A stretch of DNA of 64,000 bases from Macrotrachela quadricornifera (Eukaryota; Rotifera; Eurotatoria; Philodinida; Philodinidae), in assembly GCA_022393335.1 (NCBI GenBank), contig JAJEKB010000829.1:20911-84910 (forward strand), written 5' to 3'. Made by a program: the position numbers and the translations under genes. A model generated the notes under the pieces. It was not told the DNA's origin. It worked only from the letters and a program-made list of their open reading frames with translations, and ran no database searches. Shown piece after piece: positions 1-11,164 of this stretch; the stretch's first letter is position 1; each line of letters opens with the position of its first letter.

Positions 1-1
1 A

Positions 2-257
2 TTTACAATGAAAGATGCTGAACGAGTGATTAGTGTAAGTAATAATTCATTGAATTAATATTAATAATTAAATGTTTTAGGTTCCAATACCATTTATTAT
101 CATTATTATTCTAGTTGCGATTTATTTGATAATTGTTCCTGTTGTTGCAGAACCACATATTGGATTTCTTGTTGCTTTTCTTCTCATTCTTTCTGGTTTA
201 GTATTTTATTATCCTTTTGTTTATCGTAAAATTAAATTAAATTTTATGAGTAAGTAA
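2..257 (+). CDS. SLC7-type amino acid transporter, C-terminal exons only
   Basis: Two exons (2-34 and 81-257) joined over a 46-bp GT-AG intron encode the last 70 residues of a light-chain (LAT/b0,+AT type) amino acid transporter. The exon 2 product begins VPIPFIIIIILVAIYLI, followed by IGFLVAFLLILSGLVFYYP and a short basic tail ending NFMSK. This order (the VPI motif before transmembrane segment 11, then an LSGLxFY segment 12) is typical of the SLC7A5-A11 group of 12-span exchangers, which pair with an SLC3 heavy chain at the plasma membrane. The 5' part lies outside the window, so the substrate class cannot be told. No poly(A) signal was singled out. Family assignment is by remembered similarity. 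Confidence 0.75.
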
Positions 258-2314
258 AAACAAAGATTGATAAAATCATTGATACTATATTTTTTTATTT
301 TGGTTTCTAGAAAGAATTAATACATTTCTGATAACTTTTTTTCAATTACAAGTAGCACACGTAAATATCTAACTATATCATCGTAGTTATTTTACTTCAT
401 ATTTTTTGTTTCAATAAATCATTTTTTAATATCATCCAGTTTATTTTATATATATATATTAGAAAGGTCAATCGTATTAATGACTGTATTTGATAACCTT
501 TCATAGTTTATCATTATAGAAGAAAAGTAATGTTATTGAAATTAATATTGGCACTTGACATTGAAAGATAGATATAATAGATTTTGTAATAAGGTTATAA
601 AATCGAACAATATGACTATTCTATTGTTAATATAAGAAAGATTTTTCAAAATTCGTATTGAATTTCTTAGATTTGTTTATTATAGAATACTTTTTGTAGT
701 AAAAGAAATAATTACATCTGAATTTTTATGAAAAATGAAATCTATTATTGTTAGTTGATTTTTATCTGCAATGTACTAACCAAATATTTGGTTATAGAAA
801 TGGATGTATTTCGTCCAATGATTTCGCTTTGAGTTTGAAATTTTAATCTCTTAATACATTGCATCAAAAGAACAATGTATATTATAAGATCCAGTGTGAA
901 AATCTTTACAAGTTATAAACAACAGTTATATACTAATTGTGATTGAAATTTGGAATACAAAGCACAACTATTTAACTTACCTCATCCAATACTACAGAGC
1001 ATGAAGACAAATGTAAAAATAGTGGGCGACCGGATATTCATAATTAAATTACATAATATACAACTTCCTGATTTCTTTTTCTTAATGTTCAAAGATTTTT
1101 TAAAATATCTATTGTTATTTAACTTGATGGATGTCTATGAAACAGACACAATCTACAATATATATGAAATCTAAATATCTATGTACACCGAAATGCACAT
1201 TAATACATATTTGTTTTCTTATTACATTTATCCAATCATATATCTACATTCAAACAACAAAATAGAATCAGTTTATAAGTATTTTTACATTTTCTCATTT
1301 AGTTTGATGAGAAACTAATAGAGTATTTATATTTTTTGTTCTCTTGTTTAAATCAAACAAACATAATGATGCGTTTGGTTGTTGGAAAAAATAAAGCAAT
1401 TAACTATGGCTCATAGAGAACAGATTTTTTGTTATTGAAAACATTTGTAGATCAATTTCTCTTCACAAAAATCCAATATTTTACATGAATACGAAAAAAT
1501 AATTTATTTTATGAATACAATTTAACAACATATGCAATTATTATTGTGAATCAGATCTTAATGGTGAGGATCTTCACACTCTCATCCCATATTCATCGAA
1601 CTAAGATGCACATTCATCAAACCTTCCACAAATCACTCAATATACTTAAAGTGTAGTTAAACCAAATGAAAATATATTGAAAAACTATAATAAATTATTT
1701 ACGTTTTCTATGTTGTTCATTTCATTTCAAATCTAGATTTTCACTTTAAATAAATACTGATTGTCCATCTCAAAGCAAAAAACTATCATACAATATGTAA
1801 TGCAAACGTCAACGATATCTCGCCAGAATCGATGAAAAACGTTAGAAGCCTTTCTAAAAGAAATCTTGATTTATTAGATGTTTATATCTTCATCATTTGT
1901 ACTCAAATAAATTAGACTATATTAGAAAGAATGTGAGTATATTAGTTGTGCTCTAACTCTCTATCCATATCTATAATGTATCCTGTAAACACATTTAAAA
2001 AGCAGAATGTAATTAATAACAATGATTTGAATAGAAATGAAAAGAAAATATTTTCTCATGGAACATTCATTGGAGTCACTAATGAATAATTACTATCTTC
2101 ACAAAATAATGTGTACTAGGGACAGATAGCATTGATTTTCATCTAAAATAAATTCGTCAACATAAATACCAAATTGATAAATAAATACTTATATATGACA
2201 TGGCATGTCTTCATTATTTATACTAAATGATATTATTCAGAAGAGAGGAGACACAACAGAAAATTGCGATGTTCGTGCTTTTTTAAAGTTCATGTAATTT
2301 AGAAAGATTCAGAG

Positions 2315-2470
2315 GAGTAATGTAATGATTTCAAATAGTACCCATCATAAATTGAATACTAAATGAAAATACTTGGAAAATGGCATTTATGGATGCTAAA
2401 TAGTAAGGGTTATAGAAATTTAGTGTCGAATTGAAGAAACTTTTAGAATTCGACATCATATTAACGTCTG
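2315..2470 (+). repeat. Diverged copy of a dispersed repeat (family A)
   Basis: This stretch aligns by eye over about 120 bp to 14245-14400 and, inverted, to 15020-15120. Shared landmarks are a TTTCAAATAGTA-like start, an ATGGxATTTATxx block, a TAGTAAGGGTTAT block and an AGTGTxxAATT block. Identity looks like 65-75%, so these are old copies. No coding capacity or termini are visible. Confidence 0.5.
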
Positions 2471-2539
2471 AGGAAGGTCATCGTGAGGTTGGAACCACCA
2501 AACGGGGTGCGTGAAAGGGGCTGGGTGAAATTTCATCGC

Positions 2540-2710
2540 GATCAATACAGATCGAGATTCTTATGAGTCTGTTCGCTATGTATTTAGTCACCGTGAGAGA
2601 TAGCGTCATGGAACTATCTGCATCAGTTCCTTGAGTGCTAAGGAAAGTCAGCTGAGTGATTGGCGGTGAGAAAGGGAGGTGTGCGTGAAACTTCATCCAA
2701 GTCGTAAGAG
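2540..2710 (+). repeat. Copy of the TCTGTTCGCTAT repeat family (family B)
   Basis: It begins with TCTGTTCGCTAT, as do the copies near 44740 and 45150. It continues with the same order of landmarks: a GTCAC..AGATAGC block, a GGTxCTAAGGAAxGTCA-like block, then AAACTTCATCCAAGTC. The resemblance is clear in order but diverged in sequence. It directly precedes the minisatellite. Confidence 0.4.
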
Positions 2711-2811
2711 ACCGTGATTTTAGCCACTTTCTAATCAAATGACGCAGTTCAATGTAAATTTGAAAATGATCGTGTCCAGAGTGGATGCCAGTGAGCATGT
2801 CAGCTTGAGCC

Positions 2812-3470
2812 CTATGAGAAGAGTCCTGTTGAAGATGCCTGATGCACGGTGGGAAATGGTCTGTGAAAGATACCCCAAGCACGGCGGGAAAAGCTCTGTG
2901 AAAGATGCTCCACGCACGGTGGGAAAAGCTCTGAAAAATACCCCCCCACGCACAGAAGGATAAGCTTGAAAAATTCCTCAAGCACGGCGGAAAAAGCTTT
3001 GCGAAAGATATTCCACGTACGACGGGAAAAGCTGTGTGAAAGACACCCCACATATGGTGAAAAAAGCTCTGCAAAAGATACCCATGCACGATGGGAAAAG
3101 CTCTGTGAAAGATACCCCAAGTACGGCGGGAAAAGCTTTGTGAAAGATACTCCACGCACGGCGGGAAAAGTTCTGCGAAAGATACCCATGCACAGTGGGA
3201 AAAGCTCTGTAAAAGATACCCCATGCACGGCGGGAAAAGCTCTATAGCAGAGGTTCCAGGTACAGTGAAAAAAGTCCTGTGAAAGAGGTATCACATACGG
3301 CGAGAAGAGTCCAATGGCGAACTCCTAACGCATAGCAGGAACAATGCTGTTAAAGATGCTTGACGCATGCCGGTAAAAATCTGGTCCAATAGGTTTCAGA
3401 TGTGACGCGAAAATTTCTGTTGGAGATGGTTCACCCACAGGAGAAACAATCCTATAAAAGACGTGTTACA
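2812..3470. repeat. 35-bp minisatellite, about 18 diverged units
   Basis: A tandem array whose unit contains CACGGCGGGAAAAGCT, then CTGTGAAAGATACCCCA. Successive GGGAAAAGCT cores at 2886 and 2921 are 35 bp apart, and some units are a base longer or shorter. The array is much richer in GC than the surrounding DNA. Stop codons are rare in the unit, so long open frames run through it on both strands (for instance 2478-3224 on the minus strand). Those translations are 11-12-residue repeats set by the DNA period. They have no start context or splice partners and are not called as genes. Confidence 0.85.
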
Positions 3471-4809
3471 TACAGCAGAAAAAGTCGGATTGAAGATGCA
3501 AAACTTCAACCATATTCTCTTTGCAGCGGGTACCTCCGCTAGTAGTTTATATGAGTACTATATCCTATTTTCAACATTACATTTATTTATAAATCATATG
3601 TTATATGATATATTCATTCAACTAACTAGGATTAGATCATCTTTAACTCATAAGTTCAGATTAAGTGAACAAATGAGCTGTTGAGAGAGATCAGATCTTG
3701 TCAAAGAAACTATTTGAACAGTTCAATTTTACGAATTGATCAATGTGTGATAAGATATCTAAGGATACTTTTTATAACGTTCTAAAGATTATCTCTAGAT
3801 GATGCTTTTTAGAACTCTAATAGTTTCGGTTCTTATGAACTATTACAGTCCGAAATTGGATTAATCTCTGATCATGTATGTGCCGTATCCATTATTTATT
3901 TAAATCAATAGATTATTGTTTTATACCTCAAGTTCATTGATTGAAAGTGACTTTCGACTATATGAAATGTTGATAATTCAGTATAACTATAGTTATATAA
4001 TATAAACTGTATCATTTTGATATTCTTCTAGTCTTCATGAGCTTTAACATGTCTCTATTCATTATCAAGCTAGCAATGTTTGATTAAAGTTATCAGAATA
4101 TACATGTATGATTTTACTATTTTAAAATATTTAAGCTTCAATTTAACAGAAATGTTTGAATAAATTCTATTTATAGAAAAGTGTCATTTGATTTATGGAT
4201 ACCAAAATCATTGTATCTACTAAGAATACTTTGGAGATATTCCTAGTCAGAATACTGCATCTAAGTTCCAACAATTTTCTATCATAATTCGTCCATGTAC
4301 TTTCATCTCAGTATAATAATATTACAATCATTCTTTTTGTCATAGTTTCATAAAAAAATGAAATAATATAAACTTTCTTCATCATCAGACATGAATCACG
4401 AGTATACGTGAATAACTATTTAAAAAACAATGTTATGTACTAAACAAAGATATGTGTCTCTTTGTGTTTAAAAAATATTGGCTATTTGTCATTTAACCAA
4501 TCAAATTATGGCATACAGCCTTCATGATGAATAAACTGCTTTTTAATTGATCAATAAAATCAATTTTATATTTTCATATTTTTATTTTATTTAATTCGAT
4601 AAGAAAAAAAAACTTACAGAAAAGAAAAACAACCCCATATGTGAGTCAATCAGCTGACACAACCAATATATATATGTTTCTGTCACACGCTCTCTCTCGA
4701 CAACAATATATACATTCATTCAGTCATTTATTCTTTACCTTCTAGATCATTTCAATTTAATATGTAATACTTTTAACTTTAGATAAATATTTTTTATTTT
4801 TTAATTCAA

Positions 4810-7800
4810 ATGTCAAAATCATTTGTAAGATTTATTTTAAATATTTCTTATTAAATATTCTTTTTTTTTAAAGACTCTTCGAATTCAATCATCAGAAGGG
4901 ACAAAACGAATTGAGTTTACTCCTCAAGATACATATAAAAAAATTTATGAAAAAGTACAATAAAAAAGAAAAAAAATTATTTTATAAAAAATAAAAATCT
5001 AATATTTTTTTTTCTATTATTAAGGTTGCAGAAATATTTTCATTAGCATCATCTGATGGTTTTACATTATATAAAGAAAAAAATAAACAGTCACTATTAG
5101 CACGAACACAAAATAAAACAAATTTAAAACATGGTGACATGATTTATTTATTTCCTGAACGTGATAATTTATTTCCAACAGAAAATAATTTATCACCACA
5201 TGTTGCATTAGATTTTAAATCTGATACACCAACAAATGGTAGTATTCATGCATCACCAAAAATTGGTTCATTTCAAACACAAAATACTGGAAAAATAAAT
5301 ACTATTTCCGATATTAAAGAAGATGATGTTGATATACAATTAGATAAATTAGATGGAACAATACCAAGACAACGAGATCCACAATTGTATAAATATATAT
5401 TTATTTTATTTTCAAAGATTACAATATTTTATTTTTATTCTCTAGATGTCATCATAATATACATGGAAAATGTATTCATTGTATACCTATTGAACCATAT
5501 GATGAGGAATTTTTAAAAAATCGTAATCCACCAATTAAACATATGTCATTTAGAGCTTATATTAGAAAATTACAAAGTTCATCACGTGGTGATAGGTATA
5601 TTAAATTAAAAATTTATTTATATTTACTTATTTAATTAATTTGTTTTTTTTTAATAGAAATACATTTGCTAGTCTAGAAAATATTAGTTGTTCAATTAAA
5701 GAAAAATGTTCAACTGGTCATGCACCTTGGCCAAAAGGTAAAAAAAAGTTATTTTTAAATTAAAACTATATTTAGGAAAAAAATTTTATAGGAATTTGTA
5801 CAAAATGTCAACCAAATCCAGTGACTCTTATGCGTCAGGTAATATAATAATTTTCTTTCGTTAATCATTATTCCTTTTTCTATGAATCATCTTATTTATA
5901 TGTCAGTATTCAAACTGAGATGCATTTTATCTTGAATTAAACTAAAAAAATTTTACATGCGAAAATCAATACGCTCAGTATTGAATCAGGAAAAAATTTT
6001 CGTTTTAATTCGAATTCTTTTTAATGAAGTAATAAGATTTCAGATATTACAACCATCAATTGCAATATTAAAGAGAGACAGCAATGGAATAATAAATTAC
6101 TTTTATAATTTTAATGATGCGAACTTGTAGCATTCGATGAGTTGTATCTACAATAATATAATCTGGTTTTAGGATTGTTTCGGTAAAGAGATACAACTTT
6201 AGCTGAAAATTACTATATGTCTGAAAAAAATTAAGAATTTTAAAAGTTTACTATATTGCACGAATGAAAATTAATTTCAACTATATACTTTTGTTTCTTC
6301 AATATTTGACACATTCGCTGATATATCGTTTTTAACTTTTATTGATCTAGTGACAATTCTTTCCATGTCATTCTGGTAGTGCTTGATAGTCTATGGTAAG
6401 TAGTGGTGTCTCAGACTCAAGTTTTAAGAAATTTCTTAAGACAGATTCGCAACCTTTGTGACTTAGCGGGTTTTGTAGAGTAAACTTTACTTTATAAAAT
6501 CCTATGTTTAAAATTTTATTCGACCTCAAAATAATTGACATATAAATATCGACTTTTTTACTGTCAATTATCTTTTCAAATTTTTTGATTTTTTTCAGAA
6601 TTATTGTAGTTTTCAATTAAAGTTGTACGATCGATAGCTCCTTAGAGATCTACAAGATGACATCATTAATATTTTTAAAAGTGATTTATCAATCTGTTGT
6701 TTTTCCTTGTAAGTTGAGAATCAGTCAAGTTTTTCATAGGAGTCGTTTTTGTGTATAATACTATTCATAATATTACAAATCCATATTTGAATGATTGTAT
6801 TAATTAAGATGTCAAGTATTTTAAGATCAAGAAATTTTTTTACACTTTATTTTTTCTTTGAAATAATTATTATTCATTCGAAAATGAAATGATATAGTTC
6901 ACAAATTTATTTTTGTGATTATAAATATATCACTACATTGAAGTGTTCGTTTTTTTAGCCATATCGTCATGTAGACAATATAATGTTTGAGAATGGAAAC
7001 ATGGTAAATCGTTTTCTAAATTATTGGCGTTCATCAGGTCATCAACGTATTGGTTTTCTTTATGGTCGTTATGAAGTATATGATGGTGTACCACTTGGTG
7101 TTCGTGCAGTTGTTGCTGCTATTTATGAACCACCACAAGTATGAAGAATAGATTTCATTTAATCTAAAATTTTTGTTTTTATTATTATATAGGAAACATC
7201 AAGAGATAGTGTTAAATTAAATCTTCCTGATCCACACGAAGCACTTATAGATGATTTAGCTCGTCGTCTTAATATTCGTCGTATTGGATGGATTTTTACT
7301 GATCTTGTACCAGATGAAAGTAACTCCGGTGGCGGTCCTGTTCTTCATCATCGTGGCAATGTGGTAGGAATTAATAAAAAAAGAAATATTGATTAAATTA
7401 TTAATATTTATTTTGTTTTTTTCAATAGAATTCATATTTTTTAAGTGCACAAGAATGTATAACAGCTGCTTGGTTTCAAAATAATCATCCAAATATATGC
7501 AAATATTCACCTGATGGTTATTTTGGTTCAAAATTTGTTACAGTTGTTGTTACTGGTGATGCATCTGGACATATTCATTTTGAAGGTTATCAAGTAACAA
7601 ATCAATGTATGGCTTTAGTTAAATCAAAAATTTTACTTCCAACATATGATGCACCAGAATTAGGTTTTATTAAAGAAACAAGTTCAGAACAATATGTACC
7701 TGATGTTTATTATAAAGTAAATAAAATGAAAGAAAAAAAAATTTATTATGATAGAAAATACTTTATTTTTTTATTATAGGAAAAAGATTCGTATAATAAT

Positions 7801-9494
7801 GAAATAATGAAAATAGCTCGTCCATTACCACTTGAATATCTTATTATTGATGTTCCAACAGGTTTTCCATCAGCTGATGCACAAATACAATCAACATTTA
7901 ATGATGATTGTACAACAATAAAAACACCATTTTGTGTTGAAAATCGAATGCAAATTGGAGAATTACAAGTAGAAAAATTTTTTTTATTTATTAAAAATAT
8001 AAAATGTTATATAATTTTTAATAGGATATGACTGCATTAGCATCATATTTAAAACACTTTTCAAAAACTGCTAGTGCTGGTGTAACAACATCAAATGCAG
8101 GTCAATATAAAGCAACAGATATTTTAGGTGATATTCATTTATTGAGATATTTGGCTGTTAATGATATTATTCCATTTTCAATGGTAAGAAATCGTTGTTT
8201 TTATTAAATTAGACATTTTATTGCTTAAAAACTAGCAGGTATTTATATTGGATAAGGAATGAAATATGCTAAAATTTAATATAATATAATTGAAAAATAT
8301 AGCTGAGGATATTACCCATCGTTATTCCTCAAAAAATGGTAGTTTATCAATAGATGTGCTAAGCAAACGAAACTTTCAGCAGTGTCCAATCTTCCACAAA
8401 AGAAACATAAAGAAAATTGAGAAAATTTGGAAGTATACGTTCAAAAGTTCTGTTACTTTGAAAAATTCGAACATTTCTCAATTTCTATTATTTACACTCA
8501 ATCAATCATAAGAATTGGAATCGGTGCATCCATTGAGATTACTATTCACTATTTTACAACTAAAGATGCGATAATGACCTCAATCTGTTTATCTGATACT
8601 CATTAATACTACGAATCTAAATGTTCAACTAATCGTATTTTACTTAAACGTAGCCAGTTACAGTCGCGTTAAAGAAATTCTATTTTGCAATAATAAGAAT
8701 GTTTTACAACGTTTTATTGATCTATAAATTTGAATTCGTCAATTTTGAAAACTTTTGATCGAACTTTAAACATAACCATTATTTTCGTGAATTAGGCTTT
8801 CCTTACTGAAAAGATCAAACTCACCAATCTTTCGTTATCTGTTACTTGTTAATGAAGGAGTAACTTTTCTTTCATAATTATGTATCAGTGAAATAGTGTT
8901 CTAACATCATCTTTGCGTTCTTTCTTACAACTATATCCAGAAGAACTCAAAATAATCGTAGATTAGGAAACATTTCGACTAAATTTTCGTATTTTTGAAT
9001 GTATTACTGTTTCATCATTTTTAATAAGTAGATATTGTCTCAAATATAGATTTTTGTAAAAAATTATAAAGCAAATCTTTATTATCTATCTGTTTAGTCT
9101 GAATAATTAATAATCTTTTTCTAATTTTTAGTATTCGTATTTATTACTTTTTCTTTCAGAATCAACTTGATCCATTACTTGACTCTCTACGTACAACTGA
9201 TCTTAATGGTGTTGAAACTTGGATGGAAGGTACTGATTGGCAAACAATAGTTCAACTTCTTCAAACACAAAGTAACAAACAATAATTTTAATCTTTCAAT
9301 AAATATTCTATTTATTCTTTTTTTATTAAGCTCCTGGTTCACCACAATCAGGTAATCGACCATCTTATATGGAATTTGAAGATCAAAGTGAATTAGCATC
9401 ATCATTGGCACAATGGAATTGTCCACGATGTACTTTTATTAATGCTGGTTCATCTCGGACATGTGAAATATGCTCATATGAAAAAGGTTCTTAG
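4810..9494 (+). CDS. NPLOC4: NPL4 homologue, p97/VCP ubiquitin adaptor
   Basis: Eleven or more exons (4810-4824, 4874-4954, 5025-5386, 5446-5595, 5658-5737, 5792-5838, 6959-7138, 7193-7363, 7429-7716, 7780-7968, 8025-8183, 9160-9271, 9331-9494) give 1,998 nt, a 665-residue protein. With UFD1, NPL4 recruits the p97 ATPase to ubiquitinated substrates in ER-associated degradation and other extraction steps. Visible in order: an N-terminal ubiquitin-like fold starting [14 protein letters not shown]; the zinc-binding block with CxxH/C pairs ([20 protein letters not shown]); the MPN-like core ([71 protein letters not shown]); and a C-terminal NZF finger (WNCPRCTF...CEICSYEK). It is slightly longer than the roughly 608-residue human protein. 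Two introns near 1 kb (5839-6958, 8184-9159) stand out among 50-bp ones. A possible acceptor lies at 4781-4782, 28 nt before the ATG. Confidence 0.95.
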
Positions 9495-9569
9495 CCTAAA
9501 CCCTTTATTCCAATATGAAATTCTTCTTTCATGTTTATTTATTTCTTTCTCACATATTGAAGCCAGCAG

Positions 9570-9575
9570 AATAAA
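9570..9575 (+). promoter_or_regulatory. Poly(A) signal AATAAA after NPLOC4
   Basis: AATAAA lies 76 nt after the NPLOC4 stop, before an A-rich run, and 75 nt upstream of the splice acceptor that precedes WIPI. This spacing is what a polycistronic unit resolved by 3' cleavage plus trans-splicing would show. It is also compatible with two independent genes. Confidence 0.45.
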
Positions 9576-9640
9576 AAAAAAATGTCAATCTAGATATAAA
9601 AAAAATGCTTAATTTTAATTTGTTTGTTTGTTTCTTTTTT

Positions 9641-9650
9641 TTTATTTCAG
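9641..9650 (+). promoter_or_regulatory. Splice acceptor upstream of WIPI start (5' UTR intron or trans-splice site)
   Basis: A long pyrimidine tract (TTTCTTTTTTTTTATTTCAG) ends in AG at 9649-9650, 50 nt before the WIPI ATG at 9701. No convincing GTRAG donor was seen in the 150 bp between the NPLOC4 stop and this acceptor. That favours a trans-splice acceptor over a local 5' UTR intron, though a distant donor cannot be excluded. Confidence 0.5.
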
Positions 9651-9700
9651 ATTGAAATGTTTTATTAAAAAATTTTTTCTTTAAAAGATAAAAGAGAAAT

Positions 9701-11112
9701 ATGAGTGCACTAGCTAATAGACCTAGTGGTGGAGCGATTGGGGGAGTTGCCGGAAGTAATAATGATGGTTCATCAGACAATAATGTTCTTTCGCAATATA
9801 AGGTGCTTACATTAACATTCAATCAAGATTGCACGTAAGTTATTATTAGAAAATTTCCATAAAATTAAAAAGTTTTTTTTATTAATAGATCATTAGCAAT
9901 GGGTACACGAAAGACTTATGCTTTATTTACTATTAGCCAAGATAATAAAATTGATGAAATATATGATTGTGGTAAGTATAATGTTTGTAGTCTGTATACT
10001 ATATATAGTTGAAAGAGATATTCGTCGATTGACTAATTTATAAACATCTCAGTCTTACATATCATGATTGAAAAATCTATTATAAAACAGAAAAAAAGAA
10101 TAGTACCCGTCATAAACAATATTTAACAAATAATAGCTATGAGTATTGTAAGATTAAATTTATGCTTTAATAGTAAATATGAGATCTTACGTACCAATAC
10201 AGAGTGATATTGACATTTTACTCAGTGAGTGGTACCTTCTTGAAGGTTGTAATCACTGTATTAAGTACTATTTAGTTAGTATCCCAAAAATATGTGTTAC
10301 TCTATTGAATAACAAACTATCGATTGACAACAGAAAGACCTTAAATAAAATATAGTTTATAGATACATTTAATTTTTCTAATATAATTTGGACGTATTTT
10401 TTAGCTTATGATGACGTGTGTATAATTGAACGTTTATTTTCAAGTTCATTAACAGCACTTGTTAGTAATCAAGCACCACGTAAACTTAAAGTTTGTCATT
10501 TTAAAAAAGGAACAGAAATATGTTCATATTCATTTGCTAATACAATACTTGCTGTTAAACTTAATCGATTGGTAAAAAAAAGAAAATATATTATTAAATA
10601 GTTTTAAAAAACAATTTCATTTTTTTTTTAGAGACTTATTGTCTGTTTGGAAGAAAGTATTTATATTCATAATATGCGAGATATGAAAGTTTTACATACA
10701 ATTCGAGATGTACCATCAAATCGTGATGGTCTTTGTGCATTATCATCAAATAGTGATAATTCTTATTTAGCTTATCCGGGTAGTTCGATAACTGGTGAAG
10801 TACAAGTTTTTGATACATTAAATCTTGTTTGTAGAATAAATATTTATTATTCATTATCTTATCAATGGTTTGTTTGTTTGTTTGTTTTTGTATATAGAAA
10901 CCAGGTATTATGATTAGTGCTCATGAAAGTCCACTTGCTGCAATAGCTTTTGATATGAGTGGAACGAAATTGGCAACAGCATCAAATAAAGTAATTCATA
11001 TACTTAAATATATTAATTTTGTATTGATGATTTATTTTAAGGGAACGGTTATACGTGTTCATAGTGCTGTTGATGGTTCACGACTTTTTGAATTTCGTCG
11101 AGGAGTTCGACG
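9701..11112 (+). CDS. WIPI/Atg18 PROPPIN, 3' half missing at an assembly gap
   Basis: Six exons (9701-9834, 9889-9971, 10405-10571, 10632-10826, 10898-10990, 11042-11112) encode the first 247 residues of a seven-bladed WD40 PROPPIN. These bind PI3P on phagophore and endosome membranes and recruit autophagy factors. Diagnostic stretches are [74 protein letters not shown] and the FRRG phosphoinositide-binding motif in FEFRRGVRR. It resembles WIPI1/WIPI2 more than WDR45. The donor GTATGT follows exon 6 and the next exon is lost in the N gap at 11141-11150. The start is chosen as the first ATG after the acceptor at 9650; a Gly/Ser-rich leader precedes blade 1. It probably shares a transcript with NPLOC4. 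Confidence 0.92.
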
Positions 11113-11140
11113 GTATGTAAATATTTGATGAATTATGAAA

Positions 11141-11150
11141 NNNNNNNNNN
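11141..11150. other. Assembly gap (10 N) joining two incomplete genes
   Basis: The left side ends in an intron of WIPI after residue 247. The right side begins in an intron acceptor of an NCX gene, past its first transmembrane half. About half of each gene is absent, so ten Ns cannot represent the true distance unless the join is wrong. Confidence 0.95.
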
Positions 11151-11164
11151 TTTTTTTTTCTTAG

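Larger units (their letters stand above)
258..4809. other. Intergenic, no gene recognised
   Basis: No exon chain with coding character was found in 4.5 kb. It holds a diverged dispersed repeat (2315-2470), a copy of another repeat family (2540-2710) and a 35-bp minisatellite (2812-3470), each listed separately. The last 30 bases before 4810 carry a pyrimidine-rich stretch ending in AG at 4781-4782, a possible splice acceptor for the next gene. Confidence 0.5.

Noticed and set aside
2478..3224. 248-codon minus-strand open frame, and further frames on both strands in the same interval
   Set aside because: It is a by-product of the 35-bp minisatellite: the peptide period equals the DNA period, several frames are open at once, and no start context or splice partner is present.
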